Shown: one piece after another, positions 21,235 through 30,220 of the stretch | Layout of the letters: each line of letters starts with the position of its first letter | Position numbering within the stretch: the first letter of the stretch is position 1 | NCBI GenBank assembly: GCA_011773465.1 | Contig: WVXO01000031.1 | Span: 123,392-187,391, forward strand | Origin: Candidatus Aminicenantota bacterium | GTDB lineage: Bacteria > Acidobacteriota > Aminicenantia > Aminicenantales > Aminicenantaceae | DNA length: 64,000 nucleotides | Direction: 5' to 3' | Translations under genes and position numbers: made by a program | The notes under the pieces: model-generated | What the model was told of the DNA's origin: nothing | The model's database searches: none | What the model saw: the letters and a program-made list of their open reading frames with translations, nothing else

Positions 21235-21759
21235 TCAGGAATCCAAACGAGGATTTACATCTCTAAAACAGAGAGATAAGGTTTCCATAAGTCTTTGCTC
21301 AATCTCTGAGCAAGGGAGGGAGGAAACTTCTGATATTTCTGATACGACAAGCTCTTTTACTTTTTCCATCATTTTTTTCTCGCGGAAAGAAAGGGGTTTG
21401 ACTAAATTGAGATAATAAAGGCTCTTCAAGACCAAGGCCATATCCAACATCGATCCAGATTTCAGAAGATTGAGATGTTCTTTGTATCTCCCCTTCCAGT
21501 TCATCGTGACATCGACATCTCCGTTTCTCATAAATTCAAATATTTTCCTAATAAGCTCAGTAGTGACAGGCTTTCTGATCCCAATCTCTTCAGCATTGGA
21601 AGAAGGCACCAGAACTAAAGTATTATTGGAAAGGATTCTCAAATGATAAATCCTGAATTTTTCCCCGTAGTAACTTTCTTCCTGAATATCTTCTATGATA
21701 CCCAGCCCTTGATTGGGATAAATAACCTTATCTCCAACCTTGAAGGAGTCCATTGTCAT
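21235..21759 (-). CDS. CarD family transcriptional regulator
   Basis: FKVGDKVIYPNQGLGIIEDIQEE; C-terminal helical ALVLKSLYYLNLVKPLSFREKKMMEKVKELVVSEIS. Confidence 0.92.
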   Translation of the reverse strand: MTMDSFKVGDKVIYPNQGLGIIEDIQEESYYGEKFRIYHLRILSNNTLVLVPSSNAEEIGIRKPVTTELIRKIFEFMRNGDVDVTMNWKGRYKEHLNLLKSGSMLDMALVLKSLYYLNLVKPLSFREKKMMEKVKELVVSEISEVSSLPCSEIEQRLMETLSLCFRDVNPRLDS

Positions 21760-21846
21760 GGTATTATAATCAATAATGGCCCTGGAGTCAAATCATTATT
21801 GTGCAGAATTAGCATGTCCTTTTCCGTGATAAACGACATAATATCT

Positions 21847-22034
21847 GAGCAGGCTGGGTGTTTCGAAAACACGCGGGATTTCCCCAGCGAGGAAATCCCG
21901 CTCGGATACAGGCTTCGCTCTCCTCTCGGGATCAGACTTTTTCCTCATGTTGATAATCGGGCTGAATTTACCTATGAACATTACTCCATGATAAAGTCTG
22001 ACCCCAACGGTTTTCTCAATCACCCAGCCTGCTC
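21847..22034. repeat. Nested inverted-repeat element related to those at 17.8 and 25.2 kb
   Basis: Perfect outer 14-bp IR GAGCAGGCTGGGTG (21847-21860) / CACCCAGCCTGCTC (22021-22034); internal hairpin CGGGATTTCC/GGAAATCCCG; inner pair GGGATCAGACTTT (21928-21940) / AAAGTCTGACCCC (21993-22005). Confidence 0.8.
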
Positions 22035-22130
22035 TCTTCATTCTCGCGGATTTAGAAATGCCTCTTTGTGCGGACTTGACAGATAAAAGCAGGTTTATTA
22101 ACATACTCCCTCTAAAGTCGAAGGACAGGT

Positions 22131-22265
22131 ATGAAAAGAACTTTCCAACCCAACAAAAGAAAGAGAAAAAAAAATCACGGCTTTTTGGTCCGGATGAGAA
22201 CTAAAGGAGGCCAGCATATCATCAAGAACCGAAGACAAAAAGGCAGAAAAAGACTCGCTGGCTAA
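22131..22265 (+). CDS. rpmH: 50S ribosomal protein L34 (44 aa, absent from supplied ORF track)
   Basis: Translation [44 protein letters not shown]. Confidence 0.97.
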   Translation: MKRTFQPNKRKRKKNHGFLVRMRTKGGQHIIKNRRQKGRKRLAG

Positions 22266-22612
22266 TGAACGAAACCCTTAGCCCTCAGGAGAGGATAAGA
22301 AATAAAAAAGAATTTTCGCATCTTTACAAAAATGGCAGCCGTTATAGAGGAAAATATTTTAATCTTATCTACGCTTCCAACGACTTGAGTTTCTCCAGAA
22401 TGGCCGTTGTCATCAGCAAGAAAGTAGGTAGTGCAGTTAGAAGAAATAAAATCAAAAGACAGATGAGAGCGCTTTTCCGAAGGAATAAAAACTTGCTCGA
22501 AAGCTCCTTTGACATCTTAATCATCGCTAAAAAGGAAATCCTCGAAGCCTCCTGGCTCATGCTTCAGGAAGACTACTTTGCTGCCCTGAGATCCATCGGT
22601 CAAAATAAATAA
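22265..22612 (+). CDS. rnpA: Ribonuclease P protein component
   Basis: [28 protein letters not shown]-type motif; overlaps rpmH stop, followed by yidD-yidC. Confidence 0.93.
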   Translation: MNETLSPQERIRNKKEFSHLYKNGSRYRGKYFNLIYASNDLSFSRMAVVISKKVGSAVRRNKIKRQMRALFRRNKNLLESSFDILIIAKKEILEASWLMLQEDYFAALRSIGQNK

Positions 22613-22617
22613 CATCT

Positions 22618-22827
22618 ATGAAAAAAATTGTTTTGTTCTTGATAAGATGTTACCAAGTGCTCATCTCACCGCTGCTTGGCCGTCACTGCCGTTTTTACCC
22701 TTCATGCTCTAGCTATGCCTACGAGGCCATAAAAAAGCATGGTTTACTTAAAGGAATATTTTTGGGAGGGAAAAGGCTTCTCAAGTGTCACCCGTTTCAC
22801 CCAGGAGGAGTCGATCTCATCCCTTAA
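22618..22827 (+). CDS. yidD: Membrane protein insertion efficiency factor YidD
   Basis: [31 protein letters not shown]...[17 protein letters not shown]. Confidence 0.97.
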   Translation: MKKIVLFLIRCYQVLISPLLGRHCRFYPSCSSYAYEAIKKHGLLKGIFLGGKRLLKCHPFHPGGVDLIP

Positions 22828-22838
22828 GAGGTCCATAG

Positions 22839-24536
22839 ATGGAAAAAAGAGTACTACTGGCTATTGTCCTCTCTTTCCTGATTTTGATTCTTTATCAGGC
22901 ATTTTTCATTAAAAAACAGCCAAAGCCAGAAGTTCCACCAGAAAGTTCAACAGAGATAGAGAAAAAGCCTGGGCAAAAGCCTGCAGAACAAGAGCTCCTT
23001 TCTCCTCCAGCAATAACAGAGGAAAGAGAACCAGCAGAAGAAGAAAGAGCCCTTCAGCCAATCTCAGCCCAGACTGAAGAAGAAATCCTGATCGATACTT
23101 CTCTATATCAAGCTGTATGGAGTAACAGGGGAGGGGTGCTAAAGAGTTGGAAGCTTAAAAAACATACGGATGAGAATAAAGAAGACTTGAACCTTGTTTC
23201 TCTCCGATCGGCAGAGCTTGATAGATATCCTTTTTCCCTGAGAACAGATGATTCTTCCTTCGATAGCACTATCAACACTGCCCTCTTCGAATTCTCAAAC
23301 CTCAAGATAGAATTGGAAGGCGGCCGGACAGGTGAACTCCGCCTTCAGTATGGAGATGATAAAGGGACCCGCGTGGAGAAAATCCTGACTTTCCAGGATG
23401 GAAAATATGATTTTGATGTGATAATCAATGTTTGGAAATACGGACAAGAAATCGAGTTCCATGCTCTTTGGGGCCCGGGCATTGGCAACCCCTCTCCAAA
23501 AGAGCAAAGAAGCCGATTCGGAGGGGCAAGAGGCATGGCTGTTTTTCCACCGCCAGCTCGCCCCAAAAAAGACCGTTTAGAAGAAAGAAAATTCAAACAA
23601 ATAAAGCAATGGGAAGATTTGACCGCGAAGAAACATAATGACTTTTATTTCGTCCAATGGGCCGCCTATGAAGATAATTACTTCACAGCACTTTTCCTCA
23701 CTTCTCCTGAAAAAGCAAGCGCGTCCTTCTTGAGAGAAGGGCCAGAAGAAAATCCTTACTTTTTTATCTCTGTGAGCTTCCCCCAAAAGGTTTATATTGG
23801 ACCTAAGGATTTCGATATTCTAAGTGAGTTCGGCTACGAAGCGAAAAGATTAATAAGGTTCGGATTTTTTGGGTTTATTTCTGAAATCCTCCTCAGAGCC
23901 AGCAAAGCTACCCATAAACTTATCCCTAACTGGGGCGTTTCTATCATCATCCTCACTCTTATTATCAAAATCCTCTTTTTCCCCTTAACCTACAGCAGCA
24001 TGCGCTCCATGTCCAAAATGCAGGAACTCCAGCCCAAGATTAAAGCTCTGAGAGCCAAATACAAAAAGGCCAAACAAGACATCGCCCAGCGCCGCAAAAT
24101 GAACGAAGAAATCATGAAACTCTACAAGCAGCACGGTATCAATCCTGCTGGAGGCTGCTTGCCCCTGCTCATCCAAATCCCCGTCTTCTGGGGATTTTTC
24201 CGGCTTCTGGTCGTAGCGATTGAATTCAGGCACAGTCCCTTCATTTTTTGGATAAAAGACCTTTCCGTAAAGGATCCATTCTATGTTACTCCAATCCTTA
24301 TGGGCATTACTCAATTCATAAGCCAGAAAATGACTCCCACATCTGCTGACCCCACTCAGGCAAGGATGATGCTCCTCATGCCTGTTATCATGACTATCTT
24401 TTTTATGCAATTTCAAAGCGGGCTCGTCCTTTACTGGCTAACCAACAATGTCCTCCAAATCGGCCAGCAGTACATCATGAACCGCTTGAGGCAAAAGAAA
24501 AAGAGAGAATCTCATGGCAAAAGAAGAAAAAAATAA
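22839..24536 (+). CDS. yidC: Membrane protein insertase YidC
   Basis: 565 aa, N-terminal TM, periplasmic domain, NWGVSIIILTLIIKILFFPLTYSSMRSMSKMQELQPKIKALR. Confidence 0.97.
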   Translation: MEKRVLLAIVLSFLILILYQAFFIKKQPKPEVPPESSTEIEKKPGQKPAEQELLSPPAITEEREPAEEERALQPISAQTEEEILIDTSLYQAVWSNRGGVLKSWKLKKHTDENKEDLNLVSLRSAELDRYPFSLRTDDSSFDSTINTALFEFSNLKIELEGGRTGELRLQYGDDKGTRVEKILTFQDGKYDFDVIINVWKYGQEIEFHALWGPGIGNPSPKEQRSRFGGARGMAVFPPPARPKKDRLEERKFKQIKQWEDLTAKKHNDFYFVQWAAYEDNYFTALFLTSPEKASASFLREGPEENPYFFISVSFPQKVYIGPKDFDILSEFGYEAKRLIRFGFFGFISEILLRASKATHKLIPNWGVSIIILTLIIKILFFPLTYSSMRSMSKMQELQPKIKALRAKYKKAKQDIAQRRKMNEEIMKLYKQHGINPAGGCLPLLIQIPVFWGFFRLLVVAIEFRHSPFIFWIKDLSVKDPFYVTPILMGITQFISQKMTPTSADPTQARMMLLMPVIMTIFFMQFQSGLVLYWLTNNVLQIGQQYIMNRLRQKKKRESHGKRRKK

Positions 24537-25146
24537 TCAAGAAAAAGAGTTCAAAGGAAAAAATTTAGATGAGGTCATTGGCCACGCCGAGCATGTTCTC
24601 AAGCTTCCCCGGAGTAAGATAAACTATGAAATTGTTACAGAAAAAACTAAGCTCTTCGGAATCAAGAGCAAAGAGATTGTAATCCGCGCCTGGCCTCGGG
24701 AAGAACCACAGGAAAATCCCGTGGCTCAATTTCTCGATAAGATCCTGTCTCGCCTACCCCTTGAAATAAATTACCAGATAAAAAGAAAAAACGACATGAT
24801 CTATCTCATTTTTGAAGGAGAAGACAAAAACTTTCTCCTGCGGAAAGATGGGTCACTTCTCCAAGCCTTTCAGCACATACTTAACAAAATCTCTCCCCAA
24901 AAAGTTCAAGCCGACTGCGAATTTTTTAGAAAAAGGAAAGAAAAGCAGCTAAGGGAGTATGCTCAGCATATTGCTCATCATGTTCACGAAACAGGCAAGG
25001 ATGAAATCCTGGATATGATGAATCCTTATGAAAGAAGAATCGTGCATATAGCTGTGAATCAAGTTTCAGGAACTAGGACTGAAAGTATTGGCAATGGATT
25101 TCTGAAACGAATCAAGATTTTCCCCGTAAAGAGCGAAGCTAAATAA
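24514..25146 (+). CDS. Jag/KhpB-like RNA-binding protein (Jag-N, KH, R3H)
   Basis: Jag-N-like GKNLDEVIGHAEHVLKLPRSKINYEIVTEKTKLFGIKSKEIVIRA; R3H-like MMNPYERRIVHIAVNQVSGTRTESIGNG; yidC neighbour. Confidence 0.9.
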   Translation: MAKEEKNNQEKEFKGKNLDEVIGHAEHVLKLPRSKINYEIVTEKTKLFGIKSKEIVIRAWPREEPQENPVAQFLDKILSRLPLEINYQIKRKNDMIYLIFEGEDKNFLLRKDGSLLQAFQHILNKISPQKVQADCEFFRKRKEKQLREYAQHIAHHVHETGKDEILDMMNPYERRIVHIAVNQVSGTRTESIGNGFLKRIKIFPVKSEAK

Positions 25147-25286
25147 AGGGGACAGGCTACTTTTTCTGATGTTGGGGTCAGGCTTTATCCAGTAAAATGG
25201 TATTAGCGCGGGAGGAAGGAACATATCTTTTCCCAATGGCAAGACCTAATCCCACATAATAAAAGAAAAAGTAGCCTGTCCCCTTT
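25145..25286. repeat. Nested inverted-repeat element, related to the 17.8-kb copy in opposite orientation
   Basis: Perfect 23-bp IR AAAGGGGACAGGCTACTTTTTCT (25145-25167) / AGAAAAAGTAGCCTGTCCCCTTT (25264-25286); inner about 81-bp unit 25174-25254. Confidence 0.85.
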
Positions 25287-25299
25287 TTTTGCTTTCAGA

Positions 25300-25336
25300 A
25301 AATGGGGCCTGGCCCCATTTTTCTGGCCCCATTTTT
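25300..25336 (+). terminator. GC-rich palindrome with T-run; possible intrinsic terminator for the yidC-jag operon and/or REP-like unit
   Basis: AAATGGGGCC-T-GGCCCCATTTTT followed by CTGGCCCCATTTTT. Confidence 0.6.
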
Positions 25337-25380
25337 CCTCACTTTACGTTTTGCGCTTCACGATTTATTATATATAAGCC

Positions 25381-26748
25381 ATGCTTGAAGATACGATCAT
25401 TGCCATCTCCACTCCTCTGGGCTACGGTGGTCTGGGCATTGTCCGTCTCAGCGGAAAAAAATCCTTGCCCATAGCAAAAAAAATGTTCAAACCGAAGAAA
25501 AGCAAGGCACAAATCCCTCCTCGTCAGCCCATTTTGGGAAACCTGTATCATTTTGAACAAAAGGAATTCTTCGAAGAAGCTTATCTGACTTATCTCCCTT
25601 CGCCACACACTTATACCAGGGAAGATGTGGTGGAAATCAGCTGTCATGGAAGTCCTGTAATTCTTGAGGAAGTTGTTCGCCTCGGCATAAAAGCCGGAGC
25701 CAGGCACGCAAAACCCGGAGAGTTCACTCTTCGGGCTTTTCTTAGCGGAAGAATCGACATTCTCCAGGCTGAAGCCATAAACGACATCATCCAAGCCCCG
25801 TCATATAAACAGGTAAAAATATCCTTTAGCCAGCTCGAAGGAAGCCTCTCCCAAAAAATTGCCTCTCTTCGGAGCCAGATTATCCTTCTTCTCTCTCAAG
25901 TCGAAGCCAGCATTGAATTCCCGGAAGAGGGGCTGCGAATCTCAGCAAAGCAGATATCAAAAAAAATGGAAAAGGCTATTCATGACTTAAAAAAGCTCGT
26001 AGAAAGCTATGATCTGGGAAAAACACTTTCCGAAGGCCTGACATTAGCCATCACAGGAAGAAAAAACGTGGGCAAATCTACTCTATTTAATTCACTTCTC
26101 CAAAAGGAAAGGGCAATTGTCACACCTTATCCTGGGACAACAAGAGATTATCTGTGCGATAAATTAAATGTAAATAGTTCAATTTTCACCCTGATCGACA
26201 TGGCTGGATTGGGTAGTCCCCTCCATCTGGCAGAGAAAGAAGGGATCAAAAGAGGAAAAATACTTGCATCTCAGGCTGATGGAGTACTCCTTATGCTTGA
26301 TGCTTCTCAGGGCGAAAGTACTGAAGATTTTAAGCTTATCGAAAAATTTAAAAACAAGAAGACCATCCTCCTTTTTAATAAAATTGATCTTCCTCAAAAA
26401 ATAAACAAAAAGAATGTAAAAAGCCGAGCAGAATCCCTGCCTGCGCTCGAAATATCAGCCTTAAAAGGAACAAACTTAGAGAAGCTAAAAGAGACGATCT
26501 ATGAGTTTTTTGTCCCCCAGCAGAAACAGGCAGAAGAGGTTATTCTTCATTTGCGGCAAAAGCTCCTGCTTGAAGATATACTGGACTGTCTGATTGACGG
26601 CCTCCGCCTCCTTAAAGAAGGCCATTCCGAAGAAATCTATGCTGAAGAAATCCGCAAGACAATCCCTTTAATCGGCCAGCTTACCGGAGAAATTCGCACG
26701 GATGATATCATCGAGAATATATTCAGCAGGTTCTGTGTAGGAAAATAA
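25381..26748 (+). CDS. mnmE: tRNA modification GTPase MnmE
   Basis: IAISTPLGYGGLGIVRLSG; GRKNVGKSTLFNSLL; C-terminal CxGK (FCVGK). Confidence 0.97.
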   Translation: MLEDTIIAISTPLGYGGLGIVRLSGKKSLPIAKKMFKPKKSKAQIPPRQPILGNLYHFEQKEFFEEAYLTYLPSPHTYTREDVVEISCHGSPVILEEVVRLGIKAGARHAKPGEFTLRAFLSGRIDILQAEAINDIIQAPSYKQVKISFSQLEGSLSQKIASLRSQIILLLSQVEASIEFPEEGLRISAKQISKKMEKAIHDLKKLVESYDLGKTLSEGLTLAITGRKNVGKSTLFNSLLQKERAIVTPYPGTTRDYLCDKLNVNSSIFTLIDMAGLGSPLHLAEKEGIKRGKILASQADGVLLMLDASQGESTEDFKLIEKFKNKKTILLFNKIDLPQKINKKNVKSRAESLPALEISALKGTNLEKLKETIYEFFVPQQKQAEEVILHLRQKLLLEDILDCLIDGLRLLKEGHSEEIYAEEIRKTIPLIGQLTGEIRTDDIIENIFSRFCVGK

Positions 26749-26756
26749 GGCAAAAA

Positions 26757-28619
26757 ATGAATTTTGTGGATGAATATGACGTAATTGTGGTCGGCGCCGG
26801 TCACGCAGGATGTGAAGCCGCATACGCAGCCTCCACCATGGGCCTTGAGACATGTCTTATCACCATCCATCTCGAAACAATCGCACAGATGTCGTGTAAT
26901 CCTGCCATAGGAGGACTGGCCAAGGGGCATTTGGTTCGCGAAATAGACGCCCTGGGCGGTATCATGGGCCTCCTCGCTGATGAGACAGGGATACAATTCA
27001 GACTCCTGAATAGAAGCCGGGGTGGAGCAGTCCAAGCACCAAGGGCGCAGTCTGATAAGGCTCTTTACAGGCTGACCATGAAAAACTGGTTGGAAAAAGT
27101 CCCGAATTTAACGCTCTTCCAAGGAGTTGTCACTGAAATTCTTATAAAAGATAAGAAAGTGCAGGGTGTTAAGACCTTGGAAGGGAACAGGCTGTTGTCA
27201 AAAGCCGTTATCTTGACCCCAGGAACATTCTTGAACGGCCTCATCCACATCGGTCTACACAGCTATTCCGCAGGAAGAGCTAACGAGCCGGCTTCACATG
27301 AACTAAGCGAAAATTTAAAACAATTAGGGCTGAAATCCTTTCGCTTGAAAACGGGCACACCGATGAGGCTTCATGAACAAACCATAGACTGGAGCCGATT
27401 TACCGCTCAACCCGGAGATAAAAAACCTGTTCCATTTTCCTTTCGTACTCAAAAAGACCTAAAAAACCAAATCCTCTGCCATATTGGATATACGAATCAA
27501 AAAACCCATGAAGTTATCAAAAAGAATCTGGATAAATCTCCTCTGTACAGTGGGAAAATCACAGGTGTGGGGCCGCGTTATTGCCCCTCAATAGAGGACA
27601 AAGTTGTCAAATTTCCCCATCATCAAAGACATCAATTTTTTCTTGAGCCTGAAGGCTTAGAAACAGCCGAAATCTACGTTAACGGCATCTCCTCCAGTCT
27701 TCCTCTTGAAGCCCAGATGGAAATCCTGAAAAGTATCCCTGGCTTGGATCAGGCAAAGATATTGAGGCCAGCTTACGGCATTGAATACGATGCAGTTGCT
27801 CCTACCCAGCTAAACCACTCTCTTGAAGCAAAAAATATTAAAAATTTGTTCTTAGCCGGCCAGATCAACGGAACCTCTGGGTACGAAGAAGCAGCTGCCC
27901 AGGGCTTGATGGCCGGCATAAATGCTTCTTTAAGGATTAAAGGGAGGAAGCATTTCATCCTTGGGAGGAATGAGGCGTATATAGGGGTGCTCATCGACGA
28001 TCTCATCTCTAAAGGAGTTGAGGAGCCTTATCGTCTTTTTACATCGCGTGCTGAATACAGGCTCCTCCTTCGGATTGATAACGCAGACAAAAGGTTGACT
28101 CAGTACGGATACAAATATGGGCTCATTAATGAAAAAGATTATGAAGCTTACCAAAAAAAACAGGAGAGGATAGAAAAAGCCATGCATTTTCTCCAGAAAG
28201 AAAGAATAATAGCAGATAATAAAGAAAAACTTAGGCTGAAGGACCTTCTAAAAAAACCTGAAGTGAAATTCAAAAATGTGGTAGAATATAAAAAATTCAA
28301 CGGGTTCTTAACTGATGAAGAAATACGACATGTCGAGTCAGAGGTAAAATACGAGGGCTATTTAAAAAAACAAGAGAAAGAGATTGCCAGAATTAAAAAA
28401 ATTGAGGGAGAGAAAATCCCAGAAAATACAAACTTCAGAAAAATACCTGGTTTGACCAGGGAAGTGATGGAAAAATTGGAAGAAATTCGACCTCAAACGA
28501 TAGGGGAGGCAAAAAAGATCCCTGGAATAACCCCGGCAGCCGCCATGAACCTGCATATCTACTTAGGCATTCAAAAGAGAAAATCAGAAAAAGGGGAAAT
28601 GTTCCACGTGAAACATTAG
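26757..28619 (+). CDS. mnmG: tRNA uridine-5-carboxymethylaminomethyl modification enzyme MnmG
   Basis: YDVIVVGAGHAGCEAAYAASTMGLETCLIT; NPAIGGLAKGHLVREIDALGG. Confidence 0.97.
   Translation: MNFVDEYDVIVVGAGHAGCEAAYAASTMGLETCLITIHLETIAQMSCNPAIGGLAKGHLVREIDALGGIMGLLADETGIQFRLLNRSRGGAVQAPRAQSDKALYRLTMKNWLEKVPNLTLFQGVVTEILIKDKKVQGVKTLEGNRLLSKAVILTPGTFLNGLIHIGLHSYSAGRANEPASHELSENLKQLGLKSFRLKTGTPMRLHEQTIDWSRFTAQPGDKKPVPFSFRTQKDLKNQILCHIGYTNQKTHEVIKKNLDKSPLYSGKITGVGPRYCPSIEDKVVKFPHHQRHQFFLEPEGLETAEIYVNGISSSLPLEAQMEILKSIPGLDQAKILRPAYGIEYDAVAPTQLNHSLEAKNIKNLFLAGQINGTSGYEEAAAQGLMAGINASLRIKGRKHFILGRNEAYIGVLIDDLISKGVEEPYRLFTSRAEYRLLLRIDNADKRLTQYGYKYGLINEKDYEAYQKKQERIEKAMHFLQKERIIADNKEKLRLKDLLKKPEVKFKNVVEYKKFNGFLTDEEIRHVESEVKYEGYLKKQEKEIARIKKIEGEKIPENTNFRKIPGLTREVMEKLEEIRPQTIGEAKKIPGITPAAAMNLHIYLGIQKRKSEKGEMFHVKH
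28600..28615 (+). promoter_or_regulatory. parS: parS-like centromere site
   Basis: TGTTCCACGTGAAACA, matching the parS consensus TGTTNCACGTGAAACA, immediately upstream of parA. Confidence 0.9.
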
Positions 28620-28625
28620 ATAGCG

Positions 28626-29381
28626 ATGAGCAAAATTATAGCCATAGCCAACCAAAAGGGCGGAGTGGGAAAAACAACAACTGCGATTAACCTTGCCGCT
28701 TCTTTGGCTTTAAAAAAGAAGAAAGTTCTGGTTGTGGACTTTGATCCTCAGGGAATGGCCACCACAGGCCTTGGGAAGAAAAAAGAGAAAAAAAAGGGGA
28801 TTTACCAGGCTCTGATGAACGGACAGGACATAATGGATAATATCGAATCCACCCAACTCGATAACCTTTATATATGTCCTTGTTCCCCTGAACTGGCAGG
28901 AGTAGAGGCAGAACTTTTTTCCATAGAGGCGAAAGAAAGGAGGCTGCAGGAAGCCTTAAATAAAACAAAGAAATACTTTGATTTTATTCTAATTGATTGC
29001 CCTCCTTCGCTGAGCTTCTTGACTATTAATGCTTTAACAGCTTCTGACTCAGTCCTTATTCCTATACAGTGCGAATTTTTCTGTATGGAGGGCATCCCAG
29101 ATCTCCTTCGCATCTATGACGAGGTACGTACTCATTTGAACCCCTCTCTTTCCATCGAAGGAATTCTCTTGACTATGTTCGACGAACGAACTAACCTCTC
29201 TAAACAGGTAGCGGCAGAGGTCAAACGTTCTCTAAAGGGTATCATATTCGAGGTCATTATTCCTCGAACAGTAAGGCTGGCCGAAGCGCCTAGTTTTGGC
29301 AAACCGATTCAGCTCTATGATAAAAAATCAAAAGGAGCCGAGGCCTATCTCAATTTAGCGCGGGAGATACTGCAGACATGA
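28626..29381 (+). CDS. parA: Chromosome partitioning ATPase ParA/Soj
   Basis: KIIAIANQKGGVGKTTTAINLAASLAL; FILIDCPPSLSFLTINAL. Confidence 0.96.
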   Translation: MSKIIAIANQKGGVGKTTTAINLAASLALKKKKVLVVDFDPQGMATTGLGKKKEKKKGIYQALMNGQDIMDNIESTQLDNLYICPCSPELAGVEAELFSIEAKERRLQEALNKTKKYFDFILIDCPPSLSFLTINALTASDSVLIPIQCEFFCMEGIPDLLRIYDEVRTHLNPSLSIEGILLTMFDERTNLSKQVAAEVKRSLKGIIFEVIIPRTVRLAEAPSFGKPIQLYDKKSKGAEAYLNLAREILQT

Positions 29382-30217
29382 AAAGGAAAGCTTTAGGAAA
29401 GGGATTAAAGGCATTCATCCCTGAAGAATATGGCATACTAAAAGAAGAAAGATATGCTGATTTAGAAATTGAACAACTCAAGCCGAATCCTCTTCAACCG
29501 AGGCTGAAATTTGACAAAGAGTCTATTGACGAGCTAGCTCGCTCAATAAAAGAATCCGGAGTTCTCCAGCCAGTTATCGTTGTTTCTGAAGGAAATTATT
29601 ACAGAATTGTTGTTGGGGAAAGAAGGTGGCGTGCGGCCCAAAAAATCGGCCTGCGAAAAATTCCATCTCTTATCCGCTCCATGCCCAAGGTGCAGCAGCT
29701 CGAGACCTCCCTCGTGGAAAACCTGCAAAGGGAAGATCTCAATCCTTTGGAAATAGCCTTGGCCTATCAGAAATTAGCTCAGGAGCTGGACTATACTCAA
29801 CAGGAAATCGCTGAAAAAGTCGGAAAAGACAGGACCTCTGTAGCCAATTATCTGCGTCTCCTCAACCTTCCCAAGGAAATCCAAGATAATCTGGCAGAAG
29901 GTAAGATTTCTATGGGACACGCCAGAGCCTTGATCGCTCTTGAGGATCCCAAGCTCCAAATTTCTGTTTCACGTCAAATCATTCAAAAACATCTTTCTGT
30001 CCGGGATGTCGAAAAGATGGTTCACAAACTCAAGCACCCTGTACCCAGCCAAAAAAGACACATGCCTGATCCTGACCTTAAGGCTCTTCAAGAAGAATTG
30101 GTCAAGCTGTTGGCAACGAAAGTTTCAATCTCGGGAAGCCAGAAAAAAGGGCATATCAAAATCTATTATTTCTCTACTGAAGATTTAAACAGGGTTTATG
30201 AAAAAATCAAGGAGTGA
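29378..30217 (+). CDS. parB: Chromosome partitioning protein ParB/Spo0J
   Basis: IEQLKPNPLQPRLKFDKESIDELARSIKESGVLQPVIV; GERRWRAAQ; NLQREDLNPLEIA. Confidence 0.96.
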   Translation: MKRKALGKGLKAFIPEEYGILKEERYADLEIEQLKPNPLQPRLKFDKESIDELARSIKESGVLQPVIVVSEGNYYRIVVGERRWRAAQKIGLRKIPSLIRSMPKVQQLETSLVENLQREDLNPLEIALAYQKLAQELDYTQQEIAEKVGKDRTSVANYLRLLNLPKEIQDNLAEGKISMGHARALIALEDPKLQISVSRQIIQKHLSVRDVEKMVHKLKHPVPSQKRHMPDPDLKALQEELVKLLATKVSISGSQKKGHIKIYYFSTEDLNRVYEKIKE

Positions 30218-30220
30218 ACC

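Noticed and set aside
21796-22104. 102-aa minus-strand ORF
   Set aside because: Lies across the palindromic element at 22.0 kb and is best explained as a chance frame through the repeat; no recognisable domain or SD.
21760-22130. oriC candidate upstream of rpmH
   Set aside because: No cluster of DnaA boxes (TTATCCACA) found by eye; structure is explained by the palindromic element.
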